A DNA stretch of 64,000 nucleotides, from assembly GCA_017464305.1 (NCBI GenBank), contig JAFUDS010000001.1:89812-153811 (forward strand), read 5' to 3'. Shown piece by piece: positions 43,712 to 52,157 of the stretch. Position 1 is the first letter of the stretch. Each line of letters begins with the position of its first letter. A program made the position numbers and the translations under genes. The notes beneath the pieces were generated by a model, which saw only the letters and a program-made list of their open reading frames with translations, was not told the origin of the DNA and ran no database searches. This stretch comes from Clostridia bacterium. GTDB lineage: Bacteria; Bacillota; Clostridia; Christensenellales; Aristaeellaceae.

Positions 43712-44101
43712 TCATAAGCCGTGGCGCTGCTCATACATGCGCTCTCTTGTCTTCCTCCGATTGGCCCCCTCAGCGCAGCCCTTGCAGTATTTCTGCCTGG
43801 GATGTGTCGGAACAAACGGATGCTGACAGATCTCGCAGCGTTTCATGCCGTGTGGGAGGATGTCCTCATCTGCCTCGTCATACCAGAGCGCGTACGCCAC
43901 CAGATCATTCAAATTCCAGTCTGCGGGAAGCACACACTCCAGAAAGTAATCGCAGTCAATCGCTCCGTCATGAATGCTCTCATAATTGGGATTAACCAGA
44001 TGGCACCTTCTGTCCGTCAAAAGACAGTTTCCGCGGTCATAGTTTGCGCACTCGCCCCTGGCCAGTGCCTTGATGCTTTTCAAAATCTGCTTATCGGTCA
44101 T
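43712..44101 (-). CDS. Cysteine-rich VLP-domain protein
   Basis: This 129-residue protein has ordered cysteines: CANYDRGNCLLTDRRCH near residue 18, then DYFLECVLP with the VLP signature (here VLPADWN), and a C-terminal zinc knuckle RCEICQHPFVPTHPRQKYCKGC. The tail is basic (NRRKTRERMYEQRH), suggesting nucleic-acid binding. Found at this place in many Clostridial conjugative elements. ATG 44101 follows GCGAGG. Function unknown. Confidence 0.82.
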   Translation of the reverse strand: MTDKQILKSIKALARGECANYDRGNCLLTDRRCHLVNPNYESIHDGAIDCDYFLECVLPADWNLNDLVAYALWYDEADEDILPHGMKRCEICQHPFVPTHPRQKYCKGCAEGANRRKTRERMYEQRHGL

Positions 44102-44149
44102 CGAACCTCGCTTCTTCTGCCGCGCAGCTTGCCGGCAGAGAAAAAGGCA

Positions 44150-44806
44150 TCAGTCATCAGGGCTGATGTCTTCCTCGGTCATGAAGATATTGAAAGCAGC
44201 GAGCTCAGGAATCGCGTAGGCTTCCGCATAAGCCTTGGCGTTTTTCAGCTCCTCCGGATCATCATATTCCTCGAGCGTGCTCAGGGAATACACCGGGCAG
44301 TCCAGGCAGAAGCCCCGATAAGCATCAAAACGGGGATCTGTCTTCAGTCCAAGCCTTCTGTTCAGGTAATCGGTAAAGCCCAGCAGGAAGAGGGCCTCCC
44401 GATAAAATCCCTTGGCATAGAACTGATCGATAAAGGGTTCGCTGTTAAAGCAGGACGCCAGCAGAAGATCCTCTTCTGTCTTCCGTGCCTGAATCAGCGT
44501 TTCCACCGTGGAATAGAAGAGCAGCAGCGTATGCCCATCATGCAGGGCTTCCCGCTCGCCATCCTCATCGTCCAGTCCCATGCATTCATCCCAGTAATGA
44601 TTGAGGACGTCCTCAACCGTTGTACCCAGGGCATCCGCGATGCCGTAAATCGTCGCAGCCTCGCAGTGATCAATCTGCGCTTTCCCATTCAGAATATCCC
44701 GGAGCGTCGAATCGGGCACACCGCTCATCACGCTCAGATCGGCCCGGCTCATACGCTTATCGCTCATCAGGTTCATCAGATACATATGCTTATCGCTCCA
44801 TTTCAT
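44150..44806 (-). CDS. Xre-type helix-turn-helix protein with acidic C-terminal domain
   Basis: This 218-residue protein starts at ATG 44806 (MKWSDKHMY); the longer upstream frame is only the shadow of the previous gene. Residues 1-65 are a Cro/C1-type DNA-binding domain (SRADLSVMSGVPDSTLRDILNG, then DALGTTVEDVLN). Residues 70-218 are acidic and helical, with a YREALFLLGFTDYLNRRLGL segment near 135 and two Cys near a CLDCPVYS motif. It overlaps the preceding gene by 17 bases and may control the conjugation operon. Confidence 0.8.
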   Translation of the reverse strand: MKWSDKHMYLMNLMSDKRMSRADLSVMSGVPDSTLRDILNGKAQIDHCEAATIYGIADALGTTVEDVLNHYWDECMGLDDEDGEREALHDGHTLLLFYSTVETLIQARKTEEDLLLASCFNSEPFIDQFYAKGFYREALFLLGFTDYLNRRLGLKTDPRFDAYRGFCLDCPVYSLSTLEEYDDPEELKNAKAYAEAYAIPELAAFNIFMTEEDISPDD

Positions 44807-45707
44807 TTTTCTTGATTCTGTGTTTTGCCGCCTGCGGCTTCTCAGGCTCTTTCCGTGCCTGCCGCAGGGCATACTCACGCTGAGCATCCTTGTCATAGGC
44901 GTACAGGTAGAAGTTGTAATCCCCTCTTCGCGGGGTGCAGCGCAGGCAATAGGTGTAATGGGGAGACTCTGCCTTGAAGCCGAAGCTGTCATCGCAGGAA
45001 AGGCCCTCCCGGCAGCCTCTGCTCATGCTGGCAAAATTCCGGAGCAGGCCATCCTGCTTCCGAAGCGAGTTCACCACATGCTGGAATTCCTCGTGGATGG
45101 CAGGGGTCTTCAGCCCCGGCTGGTGGTCAAACCAGCTCGTCCAGAATTCGCCGCCGCTTTTGCCGAAGTCACCGCGCAGATGCCCCACGCAGCCGCGCTC
45201 CAGATCCTGAAGACTGCTGCCGGAATACAGCCAATCGGCCTGATCCGGTTCGATGGGCTTCCACGAAAGCTCTCCCTGAAGCTCCTTCTCCGTTTCACCC
45301 AGAATGGCCTCAAAGGCATACAGCGCCGTGCGGGAATACTCGCCATAGGTCTCGGCGGCTGCCACCGGCACCCCCTGCTGTTCATAGAAGGATGAGGTGT
45401 CCACGGCATCCAGATAGCCGGTGATTTCGCCCTTCAGATCAGAGACAAGCTCCGCCATGCTTTCCCGGCTTTCCCCGCCGTAAACCATTTCCTCCACACC
45501 CATGTCGGGATCCTCGGAGCTGAAGGAAAGCGTCAGCTCGGCATGATCTCCCTGCCGGGTATATTCCAGGGTGGTGTCCGCCGGATAGTCATGGGAATAA
45601 AACCGCACTTCATGCTCCTGTATTTCGGACGCGGGCTCCAGATCCGGCCTGGGGCTGTCATACAGGCTGTCGCGCCAGTTTTCATAATCACGGATAGATT
45701 CAATCAT
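44790..45707 (-). CDS. Conserved mobile-element protein, function unknown
   Basis: This 305-residue soluble protein starts at ATG 45707 (MIESIRDYENWRDSLYD) after GGAGGTACAGC. It has an acidic N-terminal half and a central QxxxWxxxGxxLQDLERGCVGHLRGDFG-like region (about 155-185), followed by EFWTSWFDHQPGLKTP. This block is familiar from large uncharacterised families on Clostridial plasmids and conjugative elements. The C-terminus turns basic and ends NEMER. No membrane segment or catalytic motif can be seen. Confidence 0.75.
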   Translation of the reverse strand: MIESIRDYENWRDSLYDSPRPDLEPASEIQEHEVRFYSHDYPADTTLEYTRQGDHAELTLSFSSEDPDMGVEEMVYGGESRESMAELVSDLKGEITGYLDAVDTSSFYEQQGVPVAAAETYGEYSRTALYAFEAILGETEKELQGELSWKPIEPDQADWLYSGSSLQDLERGCVGHLRGDFGKSGGEFWTSWFDHQPGLKTPAIHEEFQHVVNSLRKQDGLLRNFASMSRGCREGLSCDDSFGFKAESPHYTYCLRCTPRRGDYNFYLYAYDKDAQREYALRQARKEPEKPQAAKHRIKKNEMER

Positions 45708-45722
45708 GCTGTACCTCCATCT

Positions 45723-46460
45723 CTATCGCTCCGGCGCATTCCGATGCCGAGGCCTGGGCGGATGCTCGGGAGCAGGGGGTGCCTGAAGCGCTTTCTCGTC
45801 CTTGGAGCCGTTATTGATGATCCCGTCGATCATATTCAGGTCATCCTCCATAGCCATCTCGGCATTTCGCAGCGCATTCTCCGTCGGAAGGAAATCCGGA
45901 AGTCTCCGAAAACCGATACTGTCCGTGTAGTAGCTCGTTACCTGCCCTCTTTGCTTCAGCACAATCACATCGCTGACGCTCAGGCTGTGCCCATGAAAAT
46001 CCTCCGGGCGATCCTGATTGAACCTGACAAAGAGGCTTTCCAGTATCGAGCGCTGATCACCCTCGTCCTTAGGAGAAAGCGCAGCGGCGTAAACCAGATC
46101 ATAGTTTTCCATCTTCACGCTATGATCGATCCCCCTGGTATCGCAGCCCTCCAGATAGCAGCACCCATCCCCCTGGGTCAGATACACATTCGCTTCCTGG
46201 CGTGCCATGTTTCTCACCGTGATCATCTGCGGCTGATTCCCGGCAACCACCTGGAACCCTTCATCCCGAAGGAACTGGACAGCGGCAGCCCGATCCGGGA
46301 AGAGCGTCCCCTCGGCAGCTTCCAGCGCCTGATGCACATCCCGGCGCAAGCGCATTCCATCTCTATCCAGCTCGTCCAGACTGGCAAACCGAAGCATGTG
46401 ATAATCCGGCCCTTCCTTCACCTGATAAATCGCAAAGCTGTTGTCTTGCAAAATCGTCAC
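45723..46460 (-). CDS. YodL-domain protein of conjugative element
   Basis: This 245-residue protein begins FAIYQVKEG near residue 9, a typical YodL/LPD-type opening, and continues with YDLVYAAALS near 120 and GHSLSVSDVIVLKQRGQVTSYYTDSIGF near 155, the core of the YodL domain. A DUF4316-like helix follows (NALRNAEMAMEDDLNMIDGIINNG), then a proline-rich tail ending APER with GGAGCGATAG. It lies upstream of the 305-residue protein in the same operon. Function unknown. Confidence 0.8.
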   Translation of the reverse strand: MTILQDNSFAIYQVKEGPDYHMLRFASLDELDRDGMRLRRDVHQALEAAEGTLFPDRAAAVQFLRDEGFQVVAGNQPQMITVRNMARQEANVYLTQGDGCCYLEGCDTRGIDHSVKMENYDLVYAAALSPKDEGDQRSILESLFVRFNQDRPEDFHGHSLSVSDVIVLKQRGQVTSYYTDSIGFRRLPDFLPTENALRNAEMAMEDDLNMIDGIINNGSKDEKALQAPPAPEHPPRPRHRNAPER

Positions 46461-46474
46461 CTCCGAAAGAAATC

Positions 46475-46503
46475 AGGCCGGATGCCGTCAAAGCATCCAG
46501 CCT
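46475..46503. other. Intercistronic hairpin
   Basis: AGGCCGGATGC and GCATCCAGCCT pair with one mismatch around CGTCAAA. It fills most of the 50-base gap between the SH3-like protein gene and the YodL gene. There is only a weak T-rich tail on the minus strand. Confidence 0.5.
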
Positions 46504-46510
46504 GTCAGGA

Positions 46511-47431
46511 TCATTCCGTCAGCACCATGCCGCTGGTCTTGGCTCCGTCCGACAGCACCAGCGCATACTTGGTCATTCCATTCTCTCCTGGTTGCCTGCA
46601 GATGCGCAGGCCGTACAGCTCAACTGTTGTGCCTCTTGCCAGGGTCAGCTCAAACTCGGAATCATTCCAGTAGCGGTTCCGATTGCTGTCGTAGTAGTCC
46701 ATCGCCCAGGAACCGTTCCATTCCACCTCGCGTCCGCTTTCAAGCGTCGATCTGCCCGTCACGGTGCCGTCCTCATGAAAGACGATCCGGCTGGCGTTGA
46801 TGGAGCTTCCGGCGTAGAGCTTCCAGCTGCCCAAAATGGCCTTTTCCGCTTCCCGAAGGGTGGTGACCGTTCCGGACAGGCATTCGGTCGGCACAAAGCC
46901 CCGGAAAAGCACGTCCTTTTCCTTGCCTTCGATGTATGTCCATGTGCCCATGGTGCCAAGACAGGTGACCTTGGTGTTTTCCGTCAGCTTGGCAAGCGGT
47001 GTTTGGCTGACCAGCGGGTCATCCGTGACCTCCACGTCATAGTTGATCACGGCCGCTGTATGCTTCAGATTCAGGTCAGTGATGGTGACATCTTTGGGCA
47101 GTGCGTTTACGTAGATATAGCCGATGCGGTTCTGCTTATCAGAAATCGCATACTGGACAAGCATCCAGTCCTCCTCCGCACCGAAAACCTGAATCCAGCC
47201 GTTGGTGCTCACGCGGGCTCTCCCTTTTGCGCCGCGGATGCTCTTCTTTGTCGGCGCAGAATACACCGCGTAGGTCTGATTGCCGGTAAAGGTAATGGTC
47301 TGGGCATGCAGCGTACCCTCCGGGATGACCGGTACATTGGAGGTGTCCATGGTAATCACCGTTCCGGTATCCGCCAGGGCCGTAGTGCACAGCAGCGTCA
47401 GCATGAGCATGAGCGATAGCAGCTTTTTCAT
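46511..47431 (-). CDS. Secreted SH3-like protein of conjugative element
   Basis: This 306-residue exported protein has a signal peptide (residues 1-20, KKLLSLMLMLTLLCTTALA). Residues 45-110 and 130-185 resemble bacterial SH3 domains (TYAVYSAPTKKS, WIQVFGAEEDWMLVQY; TKVTCLGTMGTWTYIEG), which usually bind peptidoglycan. Residues 195-306 form a lipocalin-like beta domain (GSWKLYAGSS, FHEDGTVTG, WNGSWAMD). It starts at ATG 47431, overlapping the topoisomerase stop by four bases with AGGAGGAAATC in front. It may act at the cell wall during mating. Confidence 0.75.
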   Translation of the reverse strand: MKKLLSLMLMLTLLCTTALADTGTVITMDTSNVPVIPEGTLHAQTITFTGNQTYAVYSAPTKKSIRGAKGRARVSTNGWIQVFGAEEDWMLVQYAISDKQNRIGYIYVNALPKDVTITDLNLKHTAAVINYDVEVTDDPLVSQTPLAKLTENTKVTCLGTMGTWTYIEGKEKDVLFRGFVPTECLSGTVTTLREAEKAILGSWKLYAGSSINASRIVFHEDGTVTGRSTLESGREVEWNGSWAMDYYDSNRNRYWNDSEFELTLARGTTVELYGLRICRQPGENGMTKYALVLSDGAKTSGMVLTE

Positions 47432-49536
47432 TGATTTCCTCCTTGTTTGTCAAAGGTCGGACGGAGAAAGGGTTTTCCGTCCCTGTAGTCCAGATGCAGC
47501 GTTGCCTCATACCGGATGTGCGATTTGGCAGACAAAAGCCCTGTTTTATGGACAGCGCCCTTTTCCACCAGCGTCTTCACATCGCCGGCTGTCAGCGGAT
47601 GCTCCGCGCCGGTCAGAATGCCGCCCGTCTTCCAGAGGGCAAAGCCGCAGATCCGGTTCTCACACATAAAGCCCTTGGGGCGGTCGGTGACAGCCGCGCC
47701 GCATTTCGGGCATTTACAGATGACCTGCCGCATGGGCTGAAAGAGCTGATCCGCGTTCTCCGCGCGGGTGGTATCCTGCGTCAGATCCCGGACAAAGGCG
47801 CGGACATCCTCCATGAAGGCCTCCGGCTTTTCTTCGCCCCTCTCGATCCGCTTGAGCCGCTGCTCCCATTCAGCCGTCAGCTGCGCCGACATCAGCTTTT
47901 CGGGAAGCACAGACGCCAGGGCTTTTCCCTTGGCCGTCGGCGTCAGGATGCGCTTTCTCCGATCGCCGGTGCGCTCCACCAGCTTGGTCTCCAGCAGCTT
48001 TTCGAGAATCGCGGCGCGGGTTGCGGGTGTTCCGATACCTTTATGCTCCGCGTCATCCGGCATATCCTCACCTCCTGCTGTCTCCATGGCATGCAGGATC
48101 GTGTCCTCGGTGTGATGCGCGGGCGGTGTGGTCTTGCCCTCGGAAAGCTCAGCCCTGGGCAGCGCAATTTCATCGCCCTCCTTCAGGCTGTCTGGGAGAG
48201 CGTTTGCCTTATCCTCATCCTCCCCGGTATCACGCCCGCCGATGCTTCCCCGGAAGGCCTGCCAGATCCGTTGCCAGCCCATGCTCAGGACTTTCCTGCC
48301 CTTCAGCTGAAACTCGCGCCCGGCGCAGTCCACGGTCACAGTCGTTTCGTCATAGACATACGGATCATCCATGGCGCAGAGCAGCCGTGTGCTGACCAGC
48401 GTCAGCAGATCCCGCACCCCGGAGGGCAGCGTGCTCATGGCCTGCTCCTGTCCTGGCATGGAGTCCGTGGGAATGATTGCGTGATGATCACTGACCTTCT
48501 GGTCGTTCACAACAATCTCGGCGTGACCGCCCAGATCCAGACCGGCAGCAAAGGGGAGCGTGCCGCTGACCCGGGAGGCCAGCTCCGGCATTTTCCCCTC
48601 CATGTCATGGGTCAGGAATCGGCTGTCAGTGCGCGGATAGGTCAGCAGCTTTTTCTCATACAAAGACTGGGCATATTCCAGCGTCTGCTGAGCCGTATAG
48701 CCAAAGATACGGTTCGCGTCCCGCTGGAGCGTGGTCAGATCGTAGAGCAGCGGCGGATTCTCCCGCTTTTCCTTATGCTCCACCTTTCTCACCACGGCAT
48801 GATCTCTGTTGCAGGCCTCCATGAGGCTGCGGGCTTCGCTCAGATCATGGATGCGGTCGGAATGCCCAACCATACCGCCGCCCAGATCCAGCTTCACGGT
48901 ATAGAAGGTTTCCGGCTTGAAATGTGCTATGGCATCCTCCCGACTGCTCAGCATCGCCAGGGTGGGGGTCATGACCCGCCCAATGGGGAGCGTCGGGCCA
49001 TACAGGAGCGAATAGAGCCTCGTGGCGTTCATCCCGATGAGCCAGTCCGCCTGCGCCCGGCAAAGAGCCGCCTGATAGAGATTGTCATACGCGGACTGGT
49101 TCTTCATGGCCGTGATGCCCTCCCGGATCGCGGTCTCTTCCATGGAGGAAATCCATAAGCGCCTAACCGGCTTTCTGCAGCCCGCTTTCTCATACACCAG
49201 ACGGAAGATGAGCTCGCCTTCCCGCCCGGCATCCGTAGCGCAGATGATGCCATGCACCCTGTCATCGTTCATCAGGGAGCTGACGATCCCAAACTGCTTT
49301 GCCCCCTCCTTGGAGACGTTGTATTTCCACTTATCCGGAATAATGGGCAGATCCTTATAGCGCCAGGTGGCAAACTCCTTGTTGTACTCCTCGGGCATGG
49401 CCAGCTCCACCAGATGCCCCAGGCACCAGGTAACCATGAACCCATGCCCCTCCATATAGCCGTTCTTGGCTTCCGTTGCGCCGATCACAGCCGCAATGGC
49501 TTTTCCAACACTCGGCTTTTCAGCAATGAATAGTTC
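47428..49536 (-). CDS. topB: DNA topoisomerase III (type IA)
   Basis: This 702-residue enzyme starts at ATG 49536 (MELFIAEKPSVGKAI) after GGAGGG; a longer in-frame start lacks a site. The TOPRIM domain has the catalytic Glu in AEKPSVGK and the DxD-like CATDAGREGELIF near residue 100. The active-site tyrosine is Tyr300 in YPRTDSRFL. The C-terminus carries a zinc ribbon (CKCPKCG near 610, MCENRICGF). Mobile elements of this group usually carry a topoisomerase III, probably to resolve transfer intermediates or aid replication. The enzyme appears complete. Confidence 0.95.
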   Translation of the reverse strand, partial: ELFIAEKPSVGKAIAAVIGATEAKNGYMEGHGFMVTWCLGHLVELAMPEEYNKEFATWRYKDLPIIPDKWKYNVSKEGAKQFGIVSSLMNDDRVHGIICATDAGREGELIFRLVYEKAGCRKPVRRLWISSMEETAIREGITAMKNQSAYDNLYQAALCRAQADWLIGMNATRLYSLLYGPTLPIGRVMTPTLAMLSSREDAIAHFKPETFYTVKLDLGGGMVGHSDRIHDLSEARSLMEACNRDHAVVRKVEHKEKRENPPLLYDLTTLQRDANRIFGYTAQQTLEYAQSLYEKKLLTYPRTDSRFLTHDMEGKMPELASRVSGTLPFAAGLDLGGHAEIVVNDQKVSDHHAIIPTDSMPGQEQAMSTLPSGVRDLLTLVSTRLLCAMDDPYVYDETTVTVDCAGREFQLKGRKVLSMGWQRIWQAFRGSIGGRDTGEDEDKANALPDSLKEGDEIALPRAELSEGKTTPPAHHTEDTILHAMETAGGEDMPDDAEHKGIGTPATRAAILEKLLETKLVERTGDRRKRILTPTAKGKALASVLPEKLMSAQLTAEWEQRLKRIERGEEKPEAFMEDVRAFVRDLTQDTTRAENADQLFQPMRQVICKCPKCGAAVTDRPKGFMCENRICGFALWKTGGILTGAEHPLTAGDVKTLVEKGAVHKTGLLSAKSHIRYEATLHLDYRDGKPFLRPTFDKQGGNQ

Positions 49537-49558
49537 CATCTTTCCCTCCATGCAAATG

Positions 49559-49585
49559 GCCCTGCGGGTTTTTCGTCCGCAGGGC
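49559..49585. other. Intercistronic hairpin before topB
   Basis: GCCCTGCGG and CCGCAGGGC form a perfect nine-pair stem. It lies between the CD1107-type gene and the topoisomerase ribosome binding site; no T-run follows on the transcribed strand. Confidence 0.55.
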
Positions 49586-49593
49586 GTGATTGT

Positions 49594-51057
49594 TTATGCC
49601 TGATCCGATGCTTCCTCGTCCGTCTCTTCATCATCTTCATCCAGAATAAAGTCATTGTCGGCGCGGTTTTTCCCGCCCGCCCCCTTGTTCTTCATGAAGA
49701 AAACGGCAGCGCCGACGCCAAGCACCACCATGGCCGCAAGCGCCAGGATGGCCGTCATCTGATCCGGCTTTTTTTCCGGCTGCGGCTCTGTGACCACCGG
49801 TGTCGGTGCAGGCACAGCTGTCGGTTCTGGGGTAACGTAGATGATTTCAGGCGTGGGCGTCGGCACCTCTTCCTTTTCCTCATCGGACATCAGCGCCAGC
49901 AGATCCCGTTCATCCACCAGGTTCAGGAAGTAGGTCTCATACATTTCGGCCTCCTCATCAATCGGCTTATCGTAGTCGATGACAAGGTAGAAGGTGTTGC
50001 CGGCCTTGGACTGCAGGGTGATAAACTGCTTGTTGGTGGCAGCACTGTACAGCACATCCAGGGTATGAGAGTTGCCGTCCGCCTGATACGGCATACCAGG
50101 CCCGATGGTAATGTACTCGGTCTGGATGATCGGCTCCGGCGTCGGCGCGGCTGTCGGCTCCGCTGTGGGCACGGCGGTGGGTGCCTGGGTAGGCTCCTGC
50201 CAGTCATCGTCAGAGACATAAATCAGGGAGCTGCCAAGGCCATGGGGCTTTTCCTTTACCTCAGGCACGGCGGCAGGCTCCACAGCTGCTGGCGTCGGGT
50301 CAGAGGCCGGTGCGCTGGAAACGGGAGTCTCCGCTTCGACCGAACCGGAAGACGGCTTTTTGCTGGCCTTGGGGGTTGCGGCAGGCTCCGGCGTAGGATC
50401 CGCCGGCTTCACATAGTTCGGATTGTCCAGCGTGATGGGATCGGAGAAGTTGCCGGCATAGTCGAAGGCACGAACGGCAAGCTTTTCAAACTTGTTCATG
50501 TTGTCGTCCAGCGCCACCTCCAGCCGATTGCCCTCCACTGTCGTGAACAGCATGCTGTTGATCTGTACCCCGGCAATGCCGGACAGCGCATCCTGCACCT
50601 CAATGTGCAGGGCAGCGCCTTCAATGCTGGCACGGAGCATCGGGGCGTCCAGGTCAATGCTGCTGACCTGTGCCGTTTCCTCAAAGGTGCGGTCATACGG
50701 GTCTGTGACGCGGAGGATAAAGGTGCCGTTCTCGTGGACGGTGATTTCCGCCCTGTCCCCATCGAACAGATCCTCGCAGTCCGTCCAGCCCCCGCCGTTC
50801 ATGCGGTATTCGATCTTCTGCCAGCCGATGCTTTCCTTATCCGTCACCGTGGCCTTGATCTCCGCGCCGTTGTTGTTTGTCCAGCCGCCCGGTGAGACCA
50901 GGATAATCCGGTACGGGTTGCCGGGCAGCATCTGCGCTTCCGTTTCTGCCATCTTGCTCATGCCTTCCGCCATGCCGGGGCAGCTGCCCAGCAGCATGGA
51001 AGCCATGAGGAGCAGAAGAAGCATCCGCCGCCCGTGCTTACGCATTCTCATCATCAA
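49594..51057 (-). CDS. CD1107-type (DUF4366) surface protein
   Basis: This 487-residue protein has a signal peptide (about residues 1-30) with a GSC lipobox-like site, an Ig-like region (40-210; WTNNNGAEIKATVTD, AFDYAGNFSDPITL), a long Pro/Thr/Ala linker (215-320), the DUF4366 domain (about 325-400; LDVLYSAATNKQFITLQSK, FYLVIDYDKP), a second proline-rich stretch, a membrane helix (about 437-458) and an acidic cytoplasmic tail. It is a usual member of Tn1549-like transfer regions and probably spans the wall as part of the mating channel. It overlaps the DUF4315 gene. Confidence 0.85.
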   Translation of the reverse strand: MMMRMRKHGRRMLLLLLMASMLLGSCPGMAEGMSKMAETEAQMLPGNPYRIILVSPGGWTNNNGAEIKATVTDKESIGWQKIEYRMNGGGWTDCEDLFDGDRAEITVHENGTFILRVTDPYDRTFEETAQVSSIDLDAPMLRASIEGAALHIEVQDALSGIAGVQINSMLFTTVEGNRLEVALDDNMNKFEKLAVRAFDYAGNFSDPITLDNPNYVKPADPTPEPAATPKASKKPSSGSVEAETPVSSAPASDPTPAAVEPAAVPEVKEKPHGLGSSLIYVSDDDWQEPTQAPTAVPTAEPTAAPTPEPIIQTEYITIGPGMPYQADGNSHTLDVLYSAATNKQFITLQSKAGNTFYLVIDYDKPIDEEAEMYETYFLNLVDERDLLALMSDEEKEEVPTPTPEIIYVTPEPTAVPAPTPVVTEPQPEKKPDQMTAILALAAMVVLGVGAAVFFMKNKGAGGKNRADNDFILDEDDEETDEEASDQA

Positions 51058-51352
51058 TGGAATCCTCCTTTTCCTCCCGCAGCTCCTGTGCCTCCGTCAC
51101 TTCCGTTGGAAGATCCGGCACAGGCTTGGTCTTATCGCCGTACAGCCTCCTCATGATTTCCGCCAGCTGCTCCGGCGTCACGTTGTACTGCGCCGCCGTG
51201 GCGTTAATCGCTGTGGCATCCGCCTGCTGAACAAGCTTGCGGATTTCCTCCACCTCTTCCCGGAGGGAGGCAAGCTCCTTCTCCTTTTTCTCCAGCAGCG
51301 CATGCAGCTTCAGCCGGTCTGCGGGATATCTTTTCTGTTTCTTTTCCATCAT
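51038..51352 (-). CDS. DUF4315 protein
   Basis: This 104-residue protein starts at ATG 51352 (MMEKKQKR), six bases after GAGGTG. It is nearly all helix: a coiled coil (ALLEKKEKELASLREEVEEIRKLV), then a small NVTPEQLAEIMRRLYG block with the DUF4315 look and an acidic end. It lies between the NlpC/P60 gene and the CD1107-type gene and overlaps the latter by 20 bases. It may be a cytoplasmic partner of the transfer machinery; function unknown. Confidence 0.8.
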   Translation of the reverse strand: MMEKKQKRYPADRLKLHALLEKKEKELASLREEVEEIRKLVQQADATAINATAAQYNVTPEQLAEIMRRLYGDKTKPVPDLPTEVTEAQELREEKEDSIDDENA

Positions 51353-51381
51353 TCTCTTCACCTCATTGCATCGGCTCATGG

Positions 51382-52083
51382 TCATTCAATCGGCAGGCGT
51401 CCATAGGCATAAATCTTCTTCGCCCACTGCGCGCTCTTCAGGTCTGCAAAGCCCACAGGATCGCCGGCATGGATCATCATGTTGTTGCCCACATAGATGC
51501 CCACATGGGTGATTCCCTTCACATCCGCGCCCATGGTCTTTTCAAAGAACACCAGATCACCGGGGATAGCTTCCTCCCGGGGCACATCCGTGCACAGGGA
51601 GTAGAGTCCCTGCGCTCCCAGACGCCGGGTCTCAAATACCCCGGACTGATTGAAAACCCAGCAGACAAAGCCGGAGCAGTCAAAACCGGTCTCCGGACTG
51701 GAGCCGCCATACACATAGGGATAGCCAATGTATTTCTCTGCCTCGACCATCAGGCTCAGGAAGTTCGGATCCAGTCTCAGGAGCATTTCTGGAATCGTGT
51801 ACTTGAGAAGCTTATTCCGGGACTTGACGCCGCCCACCTTGATGTTCGTCTTGCCTGCGGAGGTGATCACCGGCACCTCCATGTCTTCATCTCCCATGAA
51901 GTAGATCGGATCGTCCAGAATCACAAAGGCACCGTCCTCCCAATCCTCGGCATCTTCGATGGACGCATCCTCCGCAAGGGCTGGCTGCTTTGGCAGGAAG
52001 GCTGACATCAGAATCAGCGCGAGGATAATGGCCAGCACCTGCCTGGCGGTGATAGGGCTTTGCTTTTCATACATGCGAATCAT
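51382..52083 (-). CDS. Secreted NlpC/P60 peptidoglycan hydrolase
   Basis: This protein of about 233 residues starts at ATG 52083 (MIRMYEKQ), nine bases after AAGGAG; the longer frame upstream reads through hairpin and neighbouring gene sequence. One membrane/signal helix (about residues 15-35) is followed by a linker and an NlpC/P60 domain with YVYGGSSPETGFDCSGF (catalytic Cys), ITHVGIYVG (His) and MIHAGDP (third polar residue). It should cut wall peptides to make room for the mating channel. Its catalytic domain is closely similar to that of the next gene, so the two arose by duplication. Confidence 0.88.
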   Translation of the reverse strand: MIRMYEKQSPITARQVLAIILALILMSAFLPKQPALAEDASIEDAEDWEDGAFVILDDPIYFMGDEDMEVPVITSAGKTNIKVGGVKSRNKLLKYTIPEMLLRLDPNFLSLMVEAEKYIGYPYVYGGSSPETGFDCSGFVCWVFNQSGVFETRRLGAQGLYSLCTDVPREEAIPGDLVFFEKTMGADVKGITHVGIYVGNNMMIHAGDPVGFADLKSAQWAKKIYAYGRLPIE

Positions 52084-52116
52084 TTTCTGCATCTCCTTTT
52101 TCTTCGTGCTTTGTAC

Positions 52117-52154
52117 TGAACGCGGAGCCCTGTTCTCACAAGGCTCCGCGTTCA
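52117..52154. other. Intercistronic hairpin between the two NlpC/P60 genes
   Basis: TGAACGCGGAGCC and GGCTCCGCGTTCA form a perfect 13-pair stem with a 12-base loop. It separates the CD1108-type gene from the smaller NlpC/P60 gene. No T-run follows on the minus strand. Confidence 0.65.
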
Positions 52155-52157
52155 GCA

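Noticed and set aside
44807-44992. N-terminal extension of the Xre-type protein at 44150
   Set aside because: It reads the 305-residue protein gene in another frame; homology to helix-turn-helix proteins begins only at ATG 44806.
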